A DNA stretch of 41,237 nucleotides from Vibrio sinaloensis DSM 21326 (GTDB taxonomy: Bacteria > Pseudomonadota > Gammaproteobacteria > Enterobacterales > Vibrionaceae), in contig NZ_AEVT01000024.1 of the NCBI RefSeq assembly GCF_000189275.1, positions 1 to 41,237 on the forward strand. Direction: 5' to 3'. Within the stretch, counting starts at the first letter, position 1. Every line of letters begins with the position of its first letter. The position numbers were made by a program, and so were the translations under genes. This document shows positions 34,064 to 41,237 of this stretch, piece by piece. The notes under the pieces are model-generated. The model saw only the letters and a program-made list of their open reading frames with translations. It made no database searches and was not told the DNA's origin.

Positions 34064-35149
34064 ATGGCCGCCTATATATTCCGACGATTACTGTTGGTAA
34101 TCCCCACCTTGTGGGCAATCATTACAATTAATTTCTTTATTATTCAGATCGCACCGGGAGGCCCTGTCGAGCAAGCTATTGCTCAAATGGAAGGTCATAC
34201 TTCTGGGATTATGGAGCGCTTCAGTGGTGGCGGTAGTGAAGTCGATGTCAGTTCTGAACAGGACTCTGTTAGCGGTTATAAAGGCTCTAGAGGGTTAGAT
34301 CCAGAAGTCGTTGAGGCGATAAAGAAACAATTTGGCTTTGACAAGCCGCTGCATGAACGTTACTTCGACATGCTTAAGAACTACGCCACTTTTAACTTTG
34401 GTGAGAGCTTGTTTAAAGGAGGCAATGTGATCGATCTCATTGTCGAACGTCTGCCTGTTTCCATCTCTCTTGGGCTGTGGAGCACCTTGATCATTTACTT
34501 GATCTCTATACCACTTGGCATCATGAAGGCCATACACCATGGCTCTCGATTTGATGTATGGTCGAGTGCGGTAGTGATTGTTGGGTATGCTATTCCCGGA
34601 TTTTTGTTTGCGATTATCTTAATCATTTTATTTGCGAGCGGTAACTATTTCAGTTGGTTCCCACTTCGCGGTTTAGTGTCGAGTAATTTTGACCAGCTTA
34701 ACTGGTATGAGCAAATCATCGATTACTTTTGGCATTTGGCGTTACCGATCTTTGCTATGGTGATCGGTGGATTTGCCACTTTGAGCATGCTAACGAAAAA
34801 CTCATTCCTCGATGAAATCAACAAGCAGTACGTGGTTACCGCAAGGGCCAAAGGGCTGGATGAACGGAGCATTCTGTACAAGCATGTCTTTAGAAACGCC
34901 ATGTTGATCATTATTGCTGGTTTTCCAGCGGCATTCATCAGCATATTTTTCACCGGTTCGATGTTGATTGAAGTGATGTTTTCGCTAGAAGGGATCGGTC
35001 TACTGGGTTTTGAGTCTACCATTCAGCGCGATTATCCGGTTGTGTTTAGCTCGCTCTATATCATGACCTTACTTGGGTTGATTCTAAGTATTATCTCGGA
35101 TTTGACGTACACCTGGGTCGATCCACGTATTGATTTCGAGGCGCGTTAA
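34064..35149 (+). CDS. yejB: YejB, inner-membrane permease of the Yej importer
   Basis: 361 aa, about six membrane helices with a long loop after helix 1. The beginning [19 protein letters not shown], the [10 protein letters not shown] motif and [11 protein letters not shown] follow E. coli YejB closely. The EAA-type coupling helix is [19 protein letters not shown]. The longest frame starts at 34034, inside the hairpin; the ATG at 34064 matches YejB and has GAGGGAG upstream. The gap to yejE is 2 bp. Confidence 0.95.
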   Translation: MAAYIFRRLLLVIPTLWAIITINFFIIQIAPGGPVEQAIAQMEGHTSGIMERFSGGGSEVDVSSEQDSVSGYKGSRGLDPEVVEAIKKQFGFDKPLHERYFDMLKNYATFNFGESLFKGGNVIDLIVERLPVSISLGLWSTLIIYLISIPLGIMKAIHHGSRFDVWSSAVVIVGYAIPGFLFAIILIILFASGNYFSWFPLRGLVSSNFDQLNWYEQIIDYFWHLALPIFAMVIGGFATLSMLTKNSFLDEINKQYVVTARAKGLDERSILYKHVFRNAMLIIIAGFPAAFISIFFTGSMLIEVMFSLEGIGLLGFESTIQRDYPVVFSSLYIMTLLGLILSIISDLTYTWVDPRIDFEAR

Positions 35150-35151
35150 CC

Positions 35152-36186
35152 ATGAAAAAGAAAGTGACCAATCCGTTGAACGAAGCGCGATGGCTTAGGT
35201 TTAAGGCCAATCGGCGCGGTTTCTGGTCGTTATGGATATTTGCTTTGTTGTTCGTTATCAGCTTGTTCGCAGAGTTGATCGCTAACGACAAACCACTGTT
35301 GGTCGAGTACAACAATCAGTGGTATTTTCCCATCGTTGAGCAATATGCGGAAACGGAGTTTGGTGGTGAGTTTGAAACGGAGGCTGACTATAAAGATCCC
35401 TATGTCATTGAATTGATCGAAGAGCAGGGCTATATCGTTTGGCCATTGATACCTTTTAGCTATGACACCATCAACTTTGATATTCAAGGCTCAGTGCCTT
35501 CAGCGCCCGATGATGTCAATTTGCTTGGCACGGATGATAAAGGGCGCGATGTATTAGCGCGGATCATTTATGGGTTTCGGATATCCGTTTTATTTGGTTT
35601 CGTGTTGACTATCATCTCCAGCATCATCGGTGTCGCGGTTGGGGCATCTCAAGGTTATTACGGAGGTTGGCTCGATTTGCTAGGGCAACGCTTTATCGAA
35701 GTATGGTCTGGCATGCCGACCTTGTTCTTACTCATCATCTTGTCGAGTTTTGTCGAACCCAATTTTTGGTGGTTGTTAGGCATCATGGTGGCGTTTAGTT
35801 GGATGAGCTTGGTTGGAGTGGTACGCGCTGAGTTTTTGCGTTGTCGTAATTTTGACTATGTGAAAGCCGCGCACGCAATGGGGGTCAGCGATAATCGAAT
35901 CATGCTACGCCATATGCTGCCCAATGCGATGGTTGCCTCACTGACAATGATGCCATTTATCCTTTCTGGCTCAGTGACTACGCTAACATCGCTAGACTTT
36001 CTTGGTTTCGGATTGCCGGCAGGATCGCCTTCGCTGGGCGAACTCCTCGCTCAAGGTAAGGCCAATCTTCAAGCTCCATGGCTAGGGTTTTCGGCTTTCA
36101 TTGTTCTGTCTTTAATGCTCACACTGCTGGTATTTGTTGGTGAAGCGGTGCGTGATGCTTTTGACCCTCATCATCAACGGAGTTAA
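35152..36186 (+). CDS. yejE: YejE, inner-membrane permease of the Yej importer
   Basis: 344 aa (E. coli 341). An N-terminal helix (about 25-43) is followed by a long periplasmic insertion (44-130) peculiar to YejE, then five helices. The motif LLGTDDKGRDVLARIIYGFR and the coupling helix KAAHAMGVSDNRIMLRHMLP are family marks. Starts 2 bp after the yejB stop with a distant GAGG; translation is probably coupled. Confidence 0.95.
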   Translation: MKKKVTNPLNEARWLRFKANRRGFWSLWIFALLFVISLFAELIANDKPLLVEYNNQWYFPIVEQYAETEFGGEFETEADYKDPYVIELIEEQGYIVWPLIPFSYDTINFDIQGSVPSAPDDVNLLGTDDKGRDVLARIIYGFRISVLFGFVLTIISSIIGVAVGASQGYYGGWLDLLGQRFIEVWSGMPTLFLLIILSSFVEPNFWWLLGIMVAFSWMSLVGVVRAEFLRCRNFDYVKAAHAMGVSDNRIMLRHMLPNAMVASLTMMPFILSGSVTTLTSLDFLGFGLPAGSPSLGELLAQGKANLQAPWLGFSAFIVLSLMLTLLVFVGEAVRDAFDPHHQRS

Positions 36187-36188
36187 TC

Positions 36189-37781
36189 ATGACGAAAAAG
36201 ATTCTGTCGGTTGACGGTTTGTCGGTTGGTTTTGGTCGAGGCAAACACGTAGAGCAAGTGACCCACCAGGTCTCTTTTGAGATAAGGAAAGGCGAAACGT
36301 TAGCGCTCGTTGGCGAAAGTGGCTCAGGAAAGTCTGTAACAGCTAACTCGATTCTAAAACTGTTACCTAAAGGTTCCTCTCAATATCTGCAAGGGTCGAT
36401 TCGTTTTGATGATATCGATATCTTGCAGTGCTCTGAACGGCAGTTACGTGGCATCAGAGGTGGACGCATCGGAATGATTTTCCAAGAGCCGATGGTGTCG
36501 CTTAATCCACTGCATAAGATAGGTAAACAACTGGTTGAAACATTGGCGATCCATCGCGGCGTTAGGCAGAAAAAAGCCGAAGCAATTGCCGTTGAGTGGT
36601 TAGAGAAAGTGGGTATTCGTCACCCCGAACTCAAGATTAATGCCTATCCACACGAGTTATCCGGTGGTGAGCGTCAGCGCGTCATGATAGCGATGGCGCT
36701 GATCAATGAACCAGAACTGCTGATTGCGGATGAACCAACGACGGCGTTGGATGTGTCCGTACAGGCACAAATTCTCGACTTACTCAAAGATCTCCAGCGT
36801 GAGCTCGGTATGGCAATGCTGTTTATCACTCATGACTTGAGCATCGTGCGTCGCATCGCTGACCGAGTCGCGGTGATGCAAAATGGCGAGCTGGTGGAAG
36901 TGGGGGAGTGTCATCAGGTTTTCTCCGCACCCAAGCATCCTTATACTCGTTTGCTGATTGACTCAGATCCTCGTGGTGAGCCAGTTGAGTTACCAAGTCA
37001 AAGCCGCAATATCCTTGATGTAGAGCAGCTTAGAGTATGGTTCCCAATCACGGGAGGTATATTCAAACGTGTCGTTTCCCATATCAAAGCGGTAACCGAT
37101 ATGGGCTTCAGTCTAACGAAAGGACAATCCATTGGTTTGGTGGGCGAGAGCGGTTCCGGTAAGTCGACCACAGGTATGGCAATACTGAAACTTGTCCAAT
37201 CGGAAGGCTCGATTCGCTACGAGGGTAACGAACTGCAAGGTCTTGAACGTCCCGCTATGTTGCCTTACAGAAGTAAAATGCAAGTCGTGTTTCAAGACCC
37301 ATTTTCGGCATTGAACCCAAGAATGTCAGTCGCTCAGGTGATTGGGGAAGGCTTACGAGTCCACCAAGAGATGAGCGATGAAGAGATAGATCATACGATT
37401 ATCGAAGTGATGAAAGAGGTCGACCTTGATCCCGAGTCGCGCCATCGATATCCAAACGAGTTTTCAGGAGGCCAGCGACAGAGAATAGCCATTGCTCGGG
37501 CACTGGTATTGAAACCAGAGTTTATATTGCTCGATGAACCGACATCGTCCTTAGATCGAACGGTTCAAGCTCAAGTGTTGGATCTTCTCAAATCACTCCA
37601 ACAAAAATATGGCTTGAGCTATCTATTCATCAGTCACGACTTAAATGTCGTAAAGTCACTGTGTCACTACACCATTGTCATGAAACAAGGTGAGATAGTA
37701 GAGCAAGGGCCAACGGCTGAGCTTTTCTCTAGACCGAGTCACGCTTACACCAAAGAATTGGTTTCACTATCGAGCTTCTAA
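36189..37781 (+). CDS. yejF: YejF, double ATPase of the Yej importer
   Basis: 530 aa with two complete ABC ATPase domains in one chain, as in E. coli YejF (529). Domain 1: GESGSGKS (about 41), signature LSGGERQR, Walker B LLIADEPT. Domain 2: GESGSGKST (about 320), signature FSGGQRQR, Walker B ILLDEPT. Both halves end in oligopeptide-type C-terminal segments (for example HPYTRLLI and HAYTKELV). Last gene of yejABEF, followed by a strong terminator. Confidence 0.96.
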   Translation: MTKKILSVDGLSVGFGRGKHVEQVTHQVSFEIRKGETLALVGESGSGKSVTANSILKLLPKGSSQYLQGSIRFDDIDILQCSERQLRGIRGGRIGMIFQEPMVSLNPLHKIGKQLVETLAIHRGVRQKKAEAIAVEWLEKVGIRHPELKINAYPHELSGGERQRVMIAMALINEPELLIADEPTTALDVSVQAQILDLLKDLQRELGMAMLFITHDLSIVRRIADRVAVMQNGELVEVGECHQVFSAPKHPYTRLLIDSDPRGEPVELPSQSRNILDVEQLRVWFPITGGIFKRVVSHIKAVTDMGFSLTKGQSIGLVGESGSGKSTTGMAILKLVQSEGSIRYEGNELQGLERPAMLPYRSKMQVVFQDPFSALNPRMSVAQVIGEGLRVHQEMSDEEIDHTIIEVMKEVDLDPESRHRYPNEFSGGQRQRIAIARALVLKPEFILLDEPTSSLDRTVQAQVLDLLKSLQQKYGLSYLFISHDLNVVKSLCHYTIVMKQGEIVEQGPTAELFSRPSHAYTKELVSLSSF

Positions 37782-37803
37782 GTAATTAAAACATCGTTAA
37801 TAA

Positions 37804-37835
37804 AAAGCCGCCTTTATTTAGGCGGCTTTCTGTTT
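37804..37835. terminator. bidirectional terminator, yejF / M16-like gene
   Basis: AAAGCCGCC (37804-37812) pairs with GGCGGCTTT (37821-37829); T-rich flank on the plus strand and a T run on the minus strand. Confidence 0.85.
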
Positions 37836-37842
37836 TGTTGGG

Positions 37843-38970
37843 TTAGCTATTTGGTCCAGAAACCATTTCCATTGGCTTTTGCCAGATGATGCCAAACTCT
37901 TTACTGATATCAAACTCAGTTAAGTGCGCAACGTGGAAGTTCATTAATTCAAGGTCATACGATGGCGACGTGTAGACGCGCCCCTCGTCAATAGCATCAA
38001 CTAAACGGTCTGCTTGATGAGCAGTATAATTATCATCAAAGCGACGGGTTTGCTGTTCTAAGTCGCTACGTAGCTGTGCGACAACTAACTCATACTCAGC
38101 TTGGTCAAAACCACCCGCTTTAGCACGTTTTAACTCTTGCTTAACCAGTTCTTGAGCTTCGAGAGCTTGAGCATAGTCTTCGCTGATGACCGCAACTTGA
38201 GAAATTAGGTTAACGTTCTTAAGGACCTTGCTTGACACCTTAATGTCCACACTCTTATCAGCCAACGCTTGCTTTAATCGATTTTCTAGAATCTTGTTGG
38301 CGATCGTTGCCTTAAGCAACTTTTTACGTTGTTGTTTACTGTCTTGAGAATCAAGAAGTTGAGTAAAGGCAGTCAGTGAGACATTAGGCTTAGCCGCTTG
38401 CTCACTTTCTGGCTGAGTATGTACAACCTCACTTGCAACCAAATGGTAACCTAGGCTTGGTTTCCAATCTGAAAAGGTTTTTTCAACTGCAGTGATGCTG
38501 TTACGTAAATTAAGGTTGCCCGCAACCACAATAGTGGTCAGTGCTGGCGTGTAAGTGCCAGAGGCTTGTTCACTCTTTAAAATATCGGCAAGTTGATTAA
38601 GGGCTTCGTGAAGCGTTTTATCACTGGCCTCAGAGAAGTCTTGGCTAACCACGCTTTGAGTGGCTGAATCGATGACTTTCCAGTTTGTACTTTCAAATAG
38701 AGCTGCCGCGATCGCGTGGCTTTGCGCACCAGGTACGGCTAGACGTACGCGAATGGATAGAGATGGCGTATTTCGGCTGGTAGGGAGCAACACATAACGC
38801 ATTTGGTTATCGAGTTGGGCAAGCTTGGTGCCTTTTGGTAAAGCGATATCACTGTATTGAAACCAGCTAGCATCATTTTGTTCATGATGCGCCGATACTG
38901 CATAAAATGGGGTAAATAGGATGCTAGCAGCAAGGGAAACAGCGAAAATTTGACGTAATGGTTTAGACAC
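37843..38970 (-). CDS. secreted M16-like protein lacking the zinc motif
   Basis: 375 aa with a signal peptide (about 1-27, ending AVSA before HHEQ). The segment LPKGTKLAQLDNQMRYVLLP then SLSIRVRLAVPGAQSH is a good match to the start of M16 (insulinase/pitrilysin) peptidases. Where the zinc motif HxxEH should follow, the chain reads AIAAALFES with no His or Glu pair, and the rest of the first catalytic half is missing. A later VVAGN and EKTFSDWKP resemble the end of an M16 domain. Likely non-catalytic; it may be a partner or binding subunit, but this is inference. There are no frameshift scars, so it is not obviously a fresh pseudogene. Monocistronic. Confidence 0.7.
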   Translation of the reverse strand: MSKPLRQIFAVSLAASILFTPFYAVSAHHEQNDASWFQYSDIALPKGTKLAQLDNQMRYVLLPTSRNTPSLSIRVRLAVPGAQSHAIAAALFESTNWKVIDSATQSVVSQDFSEASDKTLHEALNQLADILKSEQASGTYTPALTTIVVAGNLNLRNSITAVEKTFSDWKPSLGYHLVASEVVHTQPESEQAAKPNVSLTAFTQLLDSQDSKQQRKKLLKATIANKILENRLKQALADKSVDIKVSSKVLKNVNLISQVAVISEDYAQALEAQELVKQELKRAKAGGFDQAEYELVVAQLRSDLEQQTRRFDDNYTAHQADRLVDAIDEGRVYTSPSYDLELMNFHVAHLTEFDISKEFGIIWQKPMEMVSGPNS

Positions 38971-39085
38971 GAAGTACTCCTAAAGCGAATCTATTGCATA
39001 CCATCCTTGTTGTAGTAATTAACACTGGCCCAATAGGGACAAGTGCAGGAGTGAATCTAATCCGTGTTCACAAAGTGCAATAAGA

Positions 39086-39143
39086 CAAAAACAAAAATGC
39101 GACTGATGTTGTAAAATCGTGCAAATTTTCTACAACTCGCATT
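39086..39143 (-). terminator. long hairpin, terminator of the PAS-GGDEF-EAL gene
   Basis: On the minus strand AATGCGA-GTTGTA pairs with TACAAC-(ATCAG)-TCGCATT, then TTTTTGTTTTTG follows. It lies 50-110 bp past the stop codon at 39197. Confidence 0.6.
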
Positions 39144-39196
39144 CATTAGTCAATCTCTATTAGGTTGAAAGTATCGATTTCTTAAATGTGAGAGAG

Positions 39197-40969
39197 TTAA
39201 ATAAGGGTGTAGTGACTTGCGCTAGCGAGGGAAAGGGGTTTTGAAAACCAATAACCTTGTAAATAGGAAGCGCCCAGATCGGTAAATGCTTTCGCCATTT
39301 GAGCGTTTTCGATGCCTTCGATAACGATATCTACATCGTACGCACTACACAATTTGATCACAAAGGTGAGGTATTCAAAAGTCGCTGGATTGGTAAATGA
39401 CCGCCATGCGATCGATTTGTCGATTTTTATCTGTTGTAGAGGTAAGTCGAAAAAGCTGTTCAGAGAGCTGTAACCCGCACCAAAGTCATCGAGTGAAAGC
39501 TGAAAGCCAAGTTGGCTCAATTTGTTCAGTTGATCTATCGCGTTCTGGTTGCCGTCTAAGATCATGGTTTCTGTCAGCTCTAAAACGATGTGTTTTGGCT
39601 CGATTAGGTACTGGTCTGCAATGCTTTTGACTGTCTCTGGGAAACTGTGGTTAAGCAGTTGCAGTACAGAAACATTGACGTTGACCCGTACAGAGGTGTT
39701 ATGTGTCGCTTGATATTGGCGAATAAAGTCACAGGCTTTACTCAACACCAGATAACCCAAATCGGCAATCAAGCCTTTCTTTTCTGCCACTGAGATAAAC
39801 TCGTCTGGGAAAATCTCACCCACTTCTTGGCAGCGCCAACGTACGAGAGCTTCAAAGCTGGCAATTGCGTTTCTCTTAGTGCAAATGATGGGTTGGAACT
39901 TAACGGAAAGTAGGTCTTGATTAATTGCGTTACCCAATTCACGTTCAATGTAGAAATGTCGGTCAACTTTGGTCTTGGTTGGGCCGGTATAAACCCGGAT
40001 GTGGTTTTGTTTCTGCTCACTGGCGAATTGGCTTGTTCGGCAGGCTATTTTTATTGCCTCATCGGCCTCTAACTCGGCTGGGATATCAGGGTAAATACCG
40101 ATGCTCATCTCACTGCCGTAAAGAAAACCGTTGGTTCTTACCGCTTGTTTATATTTATCAGCAATACGTTCCCCCAGCTCAAGCAGGTCACTCTCTTCGT
40201 ATTCACCTTTAACCAAAATGGCAAAGTCGTCGGTGCGAATGCGATACAAATCTATGATTTCATCTGGGAAGCTGTTTAGAGCTTGAACCAAGTGATTGAG
40301 AACGTCACGCATGATTTGTGAACCATACAGTGATAAATAAGAACGGATGTTAGCGACTTGAATGTAGAGGAGGTTGTGGGTAATACCATCGGGTTCGATA
40401 TTCTCGAGATCCATTACCAATTTATGATCGTTGGATAGGCCGGAGGCTCCGTCCTTAAAAGACGTTTGATGGACATAAGCTTCCATCAGCTTTTTATCTG
40501 AGATGTCTTTATGACATCCGATCATAAATCGCTTACCCTTGACCGTTTTTGTTATCGCTGTGCCCTCAAGCCAGACATATTGGCCATTGGTACACCGGAC
40601 TCGGTATTGGGTGGCGAGCTTACACTCATCTTCTTGGATATGCTCGTCAACTTTTCCCTCAAGCATTCGCCGATCCATCGGATGCACTAAATCCAGCCAA
40701 GTTTGTAGGCAGGTATGGCCAGATTCAATGCCAAATCGCTTATAAAAAGTAGGGTTGTAGAAACAAACGTGCTCAGTATCAGACATGTAAAAGATGCCGT
40801 CATTCAGCACATCGACCATATGCTTAAAATGATGATCCATTAGCTCATCGAGTTCAGCGCCGGTGAGCGAACTCGGTGATTGTGTGTTGCCTGAGTCTAC
40901 GGCAACCCCACACTCAGAGACGAGAGTGATCTTAGGTCGCGGGACGATACTGTTAATAGTTTGTGACAT
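39197..40969 (-). CDS. PAS-GGDEF-EAL protein, likely c-di-GMP phosphodiesterase
   Basis: 590 aa, soluble. PAS with PAC tail (about 45-160), GGDEF-like domain (about 175-325), EAL domain (about 338-585). The GGDEF site is degenerate (RTDDF, no RxxD before it), so cyclase activity is not expected. The EAL domain keeps its catalytic set: EALVRW, NVNVSVLQL, LELTET, DDFGAGYSS, KIDKS, EGIE and the late LQGYWFSKP. It probably hydrolyses c-di-GMP, with PAS and GGDEF as sensory input. The ATG at 40969 has no good ribosome site. No neighbour in an operon. Confidence 0.9.
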   Translation of the reverse strand: MSQTINSIVPRPKITLVSECGVAVDSGNTQSPSSLTGAELDELMDHHFKHMVDVLNDGIFYMSDTEHVCFYNPTFYKRFGIESGHTCLQTWLDLVHPMDRRMLEGKVDEHIQEDECKLATQYRVRCTNGQYVWLEGTAITKTVKGKRFMIGCHKDISDKKLMEAYVHQTSFKDGASGLSNDHKLVMDLENIEPDGITHNLLYIQVANIRSYLSLYGSQIMRDVLNHLVQALNSFPDEIIDLYRIRTDDFAILVKGEYEESDLLELGERIADKYKQAVRTNGFLYGSEMSIGIYPDIPAELEADEAIKIACRTSQFASEQKQNHIRVYTGPTKTKVDRHFYIERELGNAINQDLLSVKFQPIICTKRNAIASFEALVRWRCQEVGEIFPDEFISVAEKKGLIADLGYLVLSKACDFIRQYQATHNTSVRVNVNVSVLQLLNHSFPETVKSIADQYLIEPKHIVLELTETMILDGNQNAIDQLNKLSQLGFQLSLDDFGAGYSSLNSFFDLPLQQIKIDKSIAWRSFTNPATFEYLTFVIKLCSAYDVDIVIEGIENAQMAKAFTDLGASYLQGYWFSKPLSLASASHYTLI

Positions 40970-41237
40970 AAAAATATGACGTACCTACATCCATAAGTGG
41001 TATGTCGTTTACAATTGCTCAAAACTGACGGAAGCTGACGAGTGTGACTCGTATAATGATGTTTAATAAACGAAATTATCAAGAACTTTTCAAACCCCAA
41101 TAATTTTTATTGTGAAGCTTGTCGTCAAACGTGTGCCAATAATTGGAGCTAACTCGACCAGCTATATCAGGCTAATGCAAGAATATGAATATAGGTATGT
41201 TCTTGTTGCAATATTTATATTACGGTTGCGCGAATCC

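Noticed and set aside
1..41237. Genomic island, prophage, CRISPR or tRNA genes
   Set aside because: No integrase, transposase, phage genes, direct-repeat arrays or cloverleaf-like sequence were seen; gene content is chromosomal in type throughout.

Overview
The window looks like an ordinary chromosomal segment of a Vibrio species. The best family matches are Vibrio-type: norR-hmp, a VCA0956-like diguanylate cyclase, cheV, ravA-viaA, emrD, the cosR/BCCT divergon and yejABEF. Genes are dense, base composition is even, and Shine-Dalgarno sites and hairpin terminators are typical of a gammaproteobacterium. I see no insertion sequence, prophage, integron array, CRISPR, tRNA or rRNA. The genus call rests on protein similarity recalled from knowledge, not on a search.

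Layout. (1) 1-3200 is a nitric-oxide module: norR faces away from hmp, and the gap holds two NorR-type sites and a sigma-54 promoter. (2) 3215-4199 has two small uncharacterised genes, one of them secreted with a CRP-like site upstream. (3) 4434-10914 is a tight seven-gene operon: exported helical protein, MacB/LolD-like ATPase, FtsX-type permease, LolA-like periplasmic protein, predicted outer-membrane beta-barrel, LytS-type histidine kinase and LytTR response regulator. Its promoter carries a LytTR-type direct repeat. This is the best candidate for a poorly described system: a trans-envelope carrier path with its own two-component control. (4) 11003-13191 encodes a diguanylate cyclase and CheV. 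(5) 13392-17706 has ppiC, a 5'-nucleotidase/NAD-nucleotidase lipoprotein, a small cytochrome c, threonine aldolase and a NUDIX hydrolase. (6) 17974-21093 is ravA-viaA. (7) 21134-25858 holds emrD, a Fur-box divergon of two small uncharacterised genes, an EamA transporter divergent from an Lrp-type regulator, and a membrane diguanylate cyclase. (8) 25977-28421 is the osmotic-stress pair cosR and a BCCT transporter. (9) 28706-31986 has a Cache chemoreceptor, a NUDIX hydrolase and a degenerate GGDEF protein with a possible globin-like sensor. (10) 32185-37781 is the peptide importer yejABEF. (11) 37843-40969 has a secreted M16-like protein that has lost its zinc motif and a PAS-GGDEF-EAL phosphodiesterase.

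Common themes are environmental sensing and c-di-GMP (two likely cyclases, one likely phosphodiesterase, one likely catalytically dead receptor), chemotaxis, nitrosative and osmotic stress, and envelope transport. Most start codons that differ from the longest open frame were moved on the basis of Shine-Dalgarno spacing or family N-termini, and this is stated in each entry.
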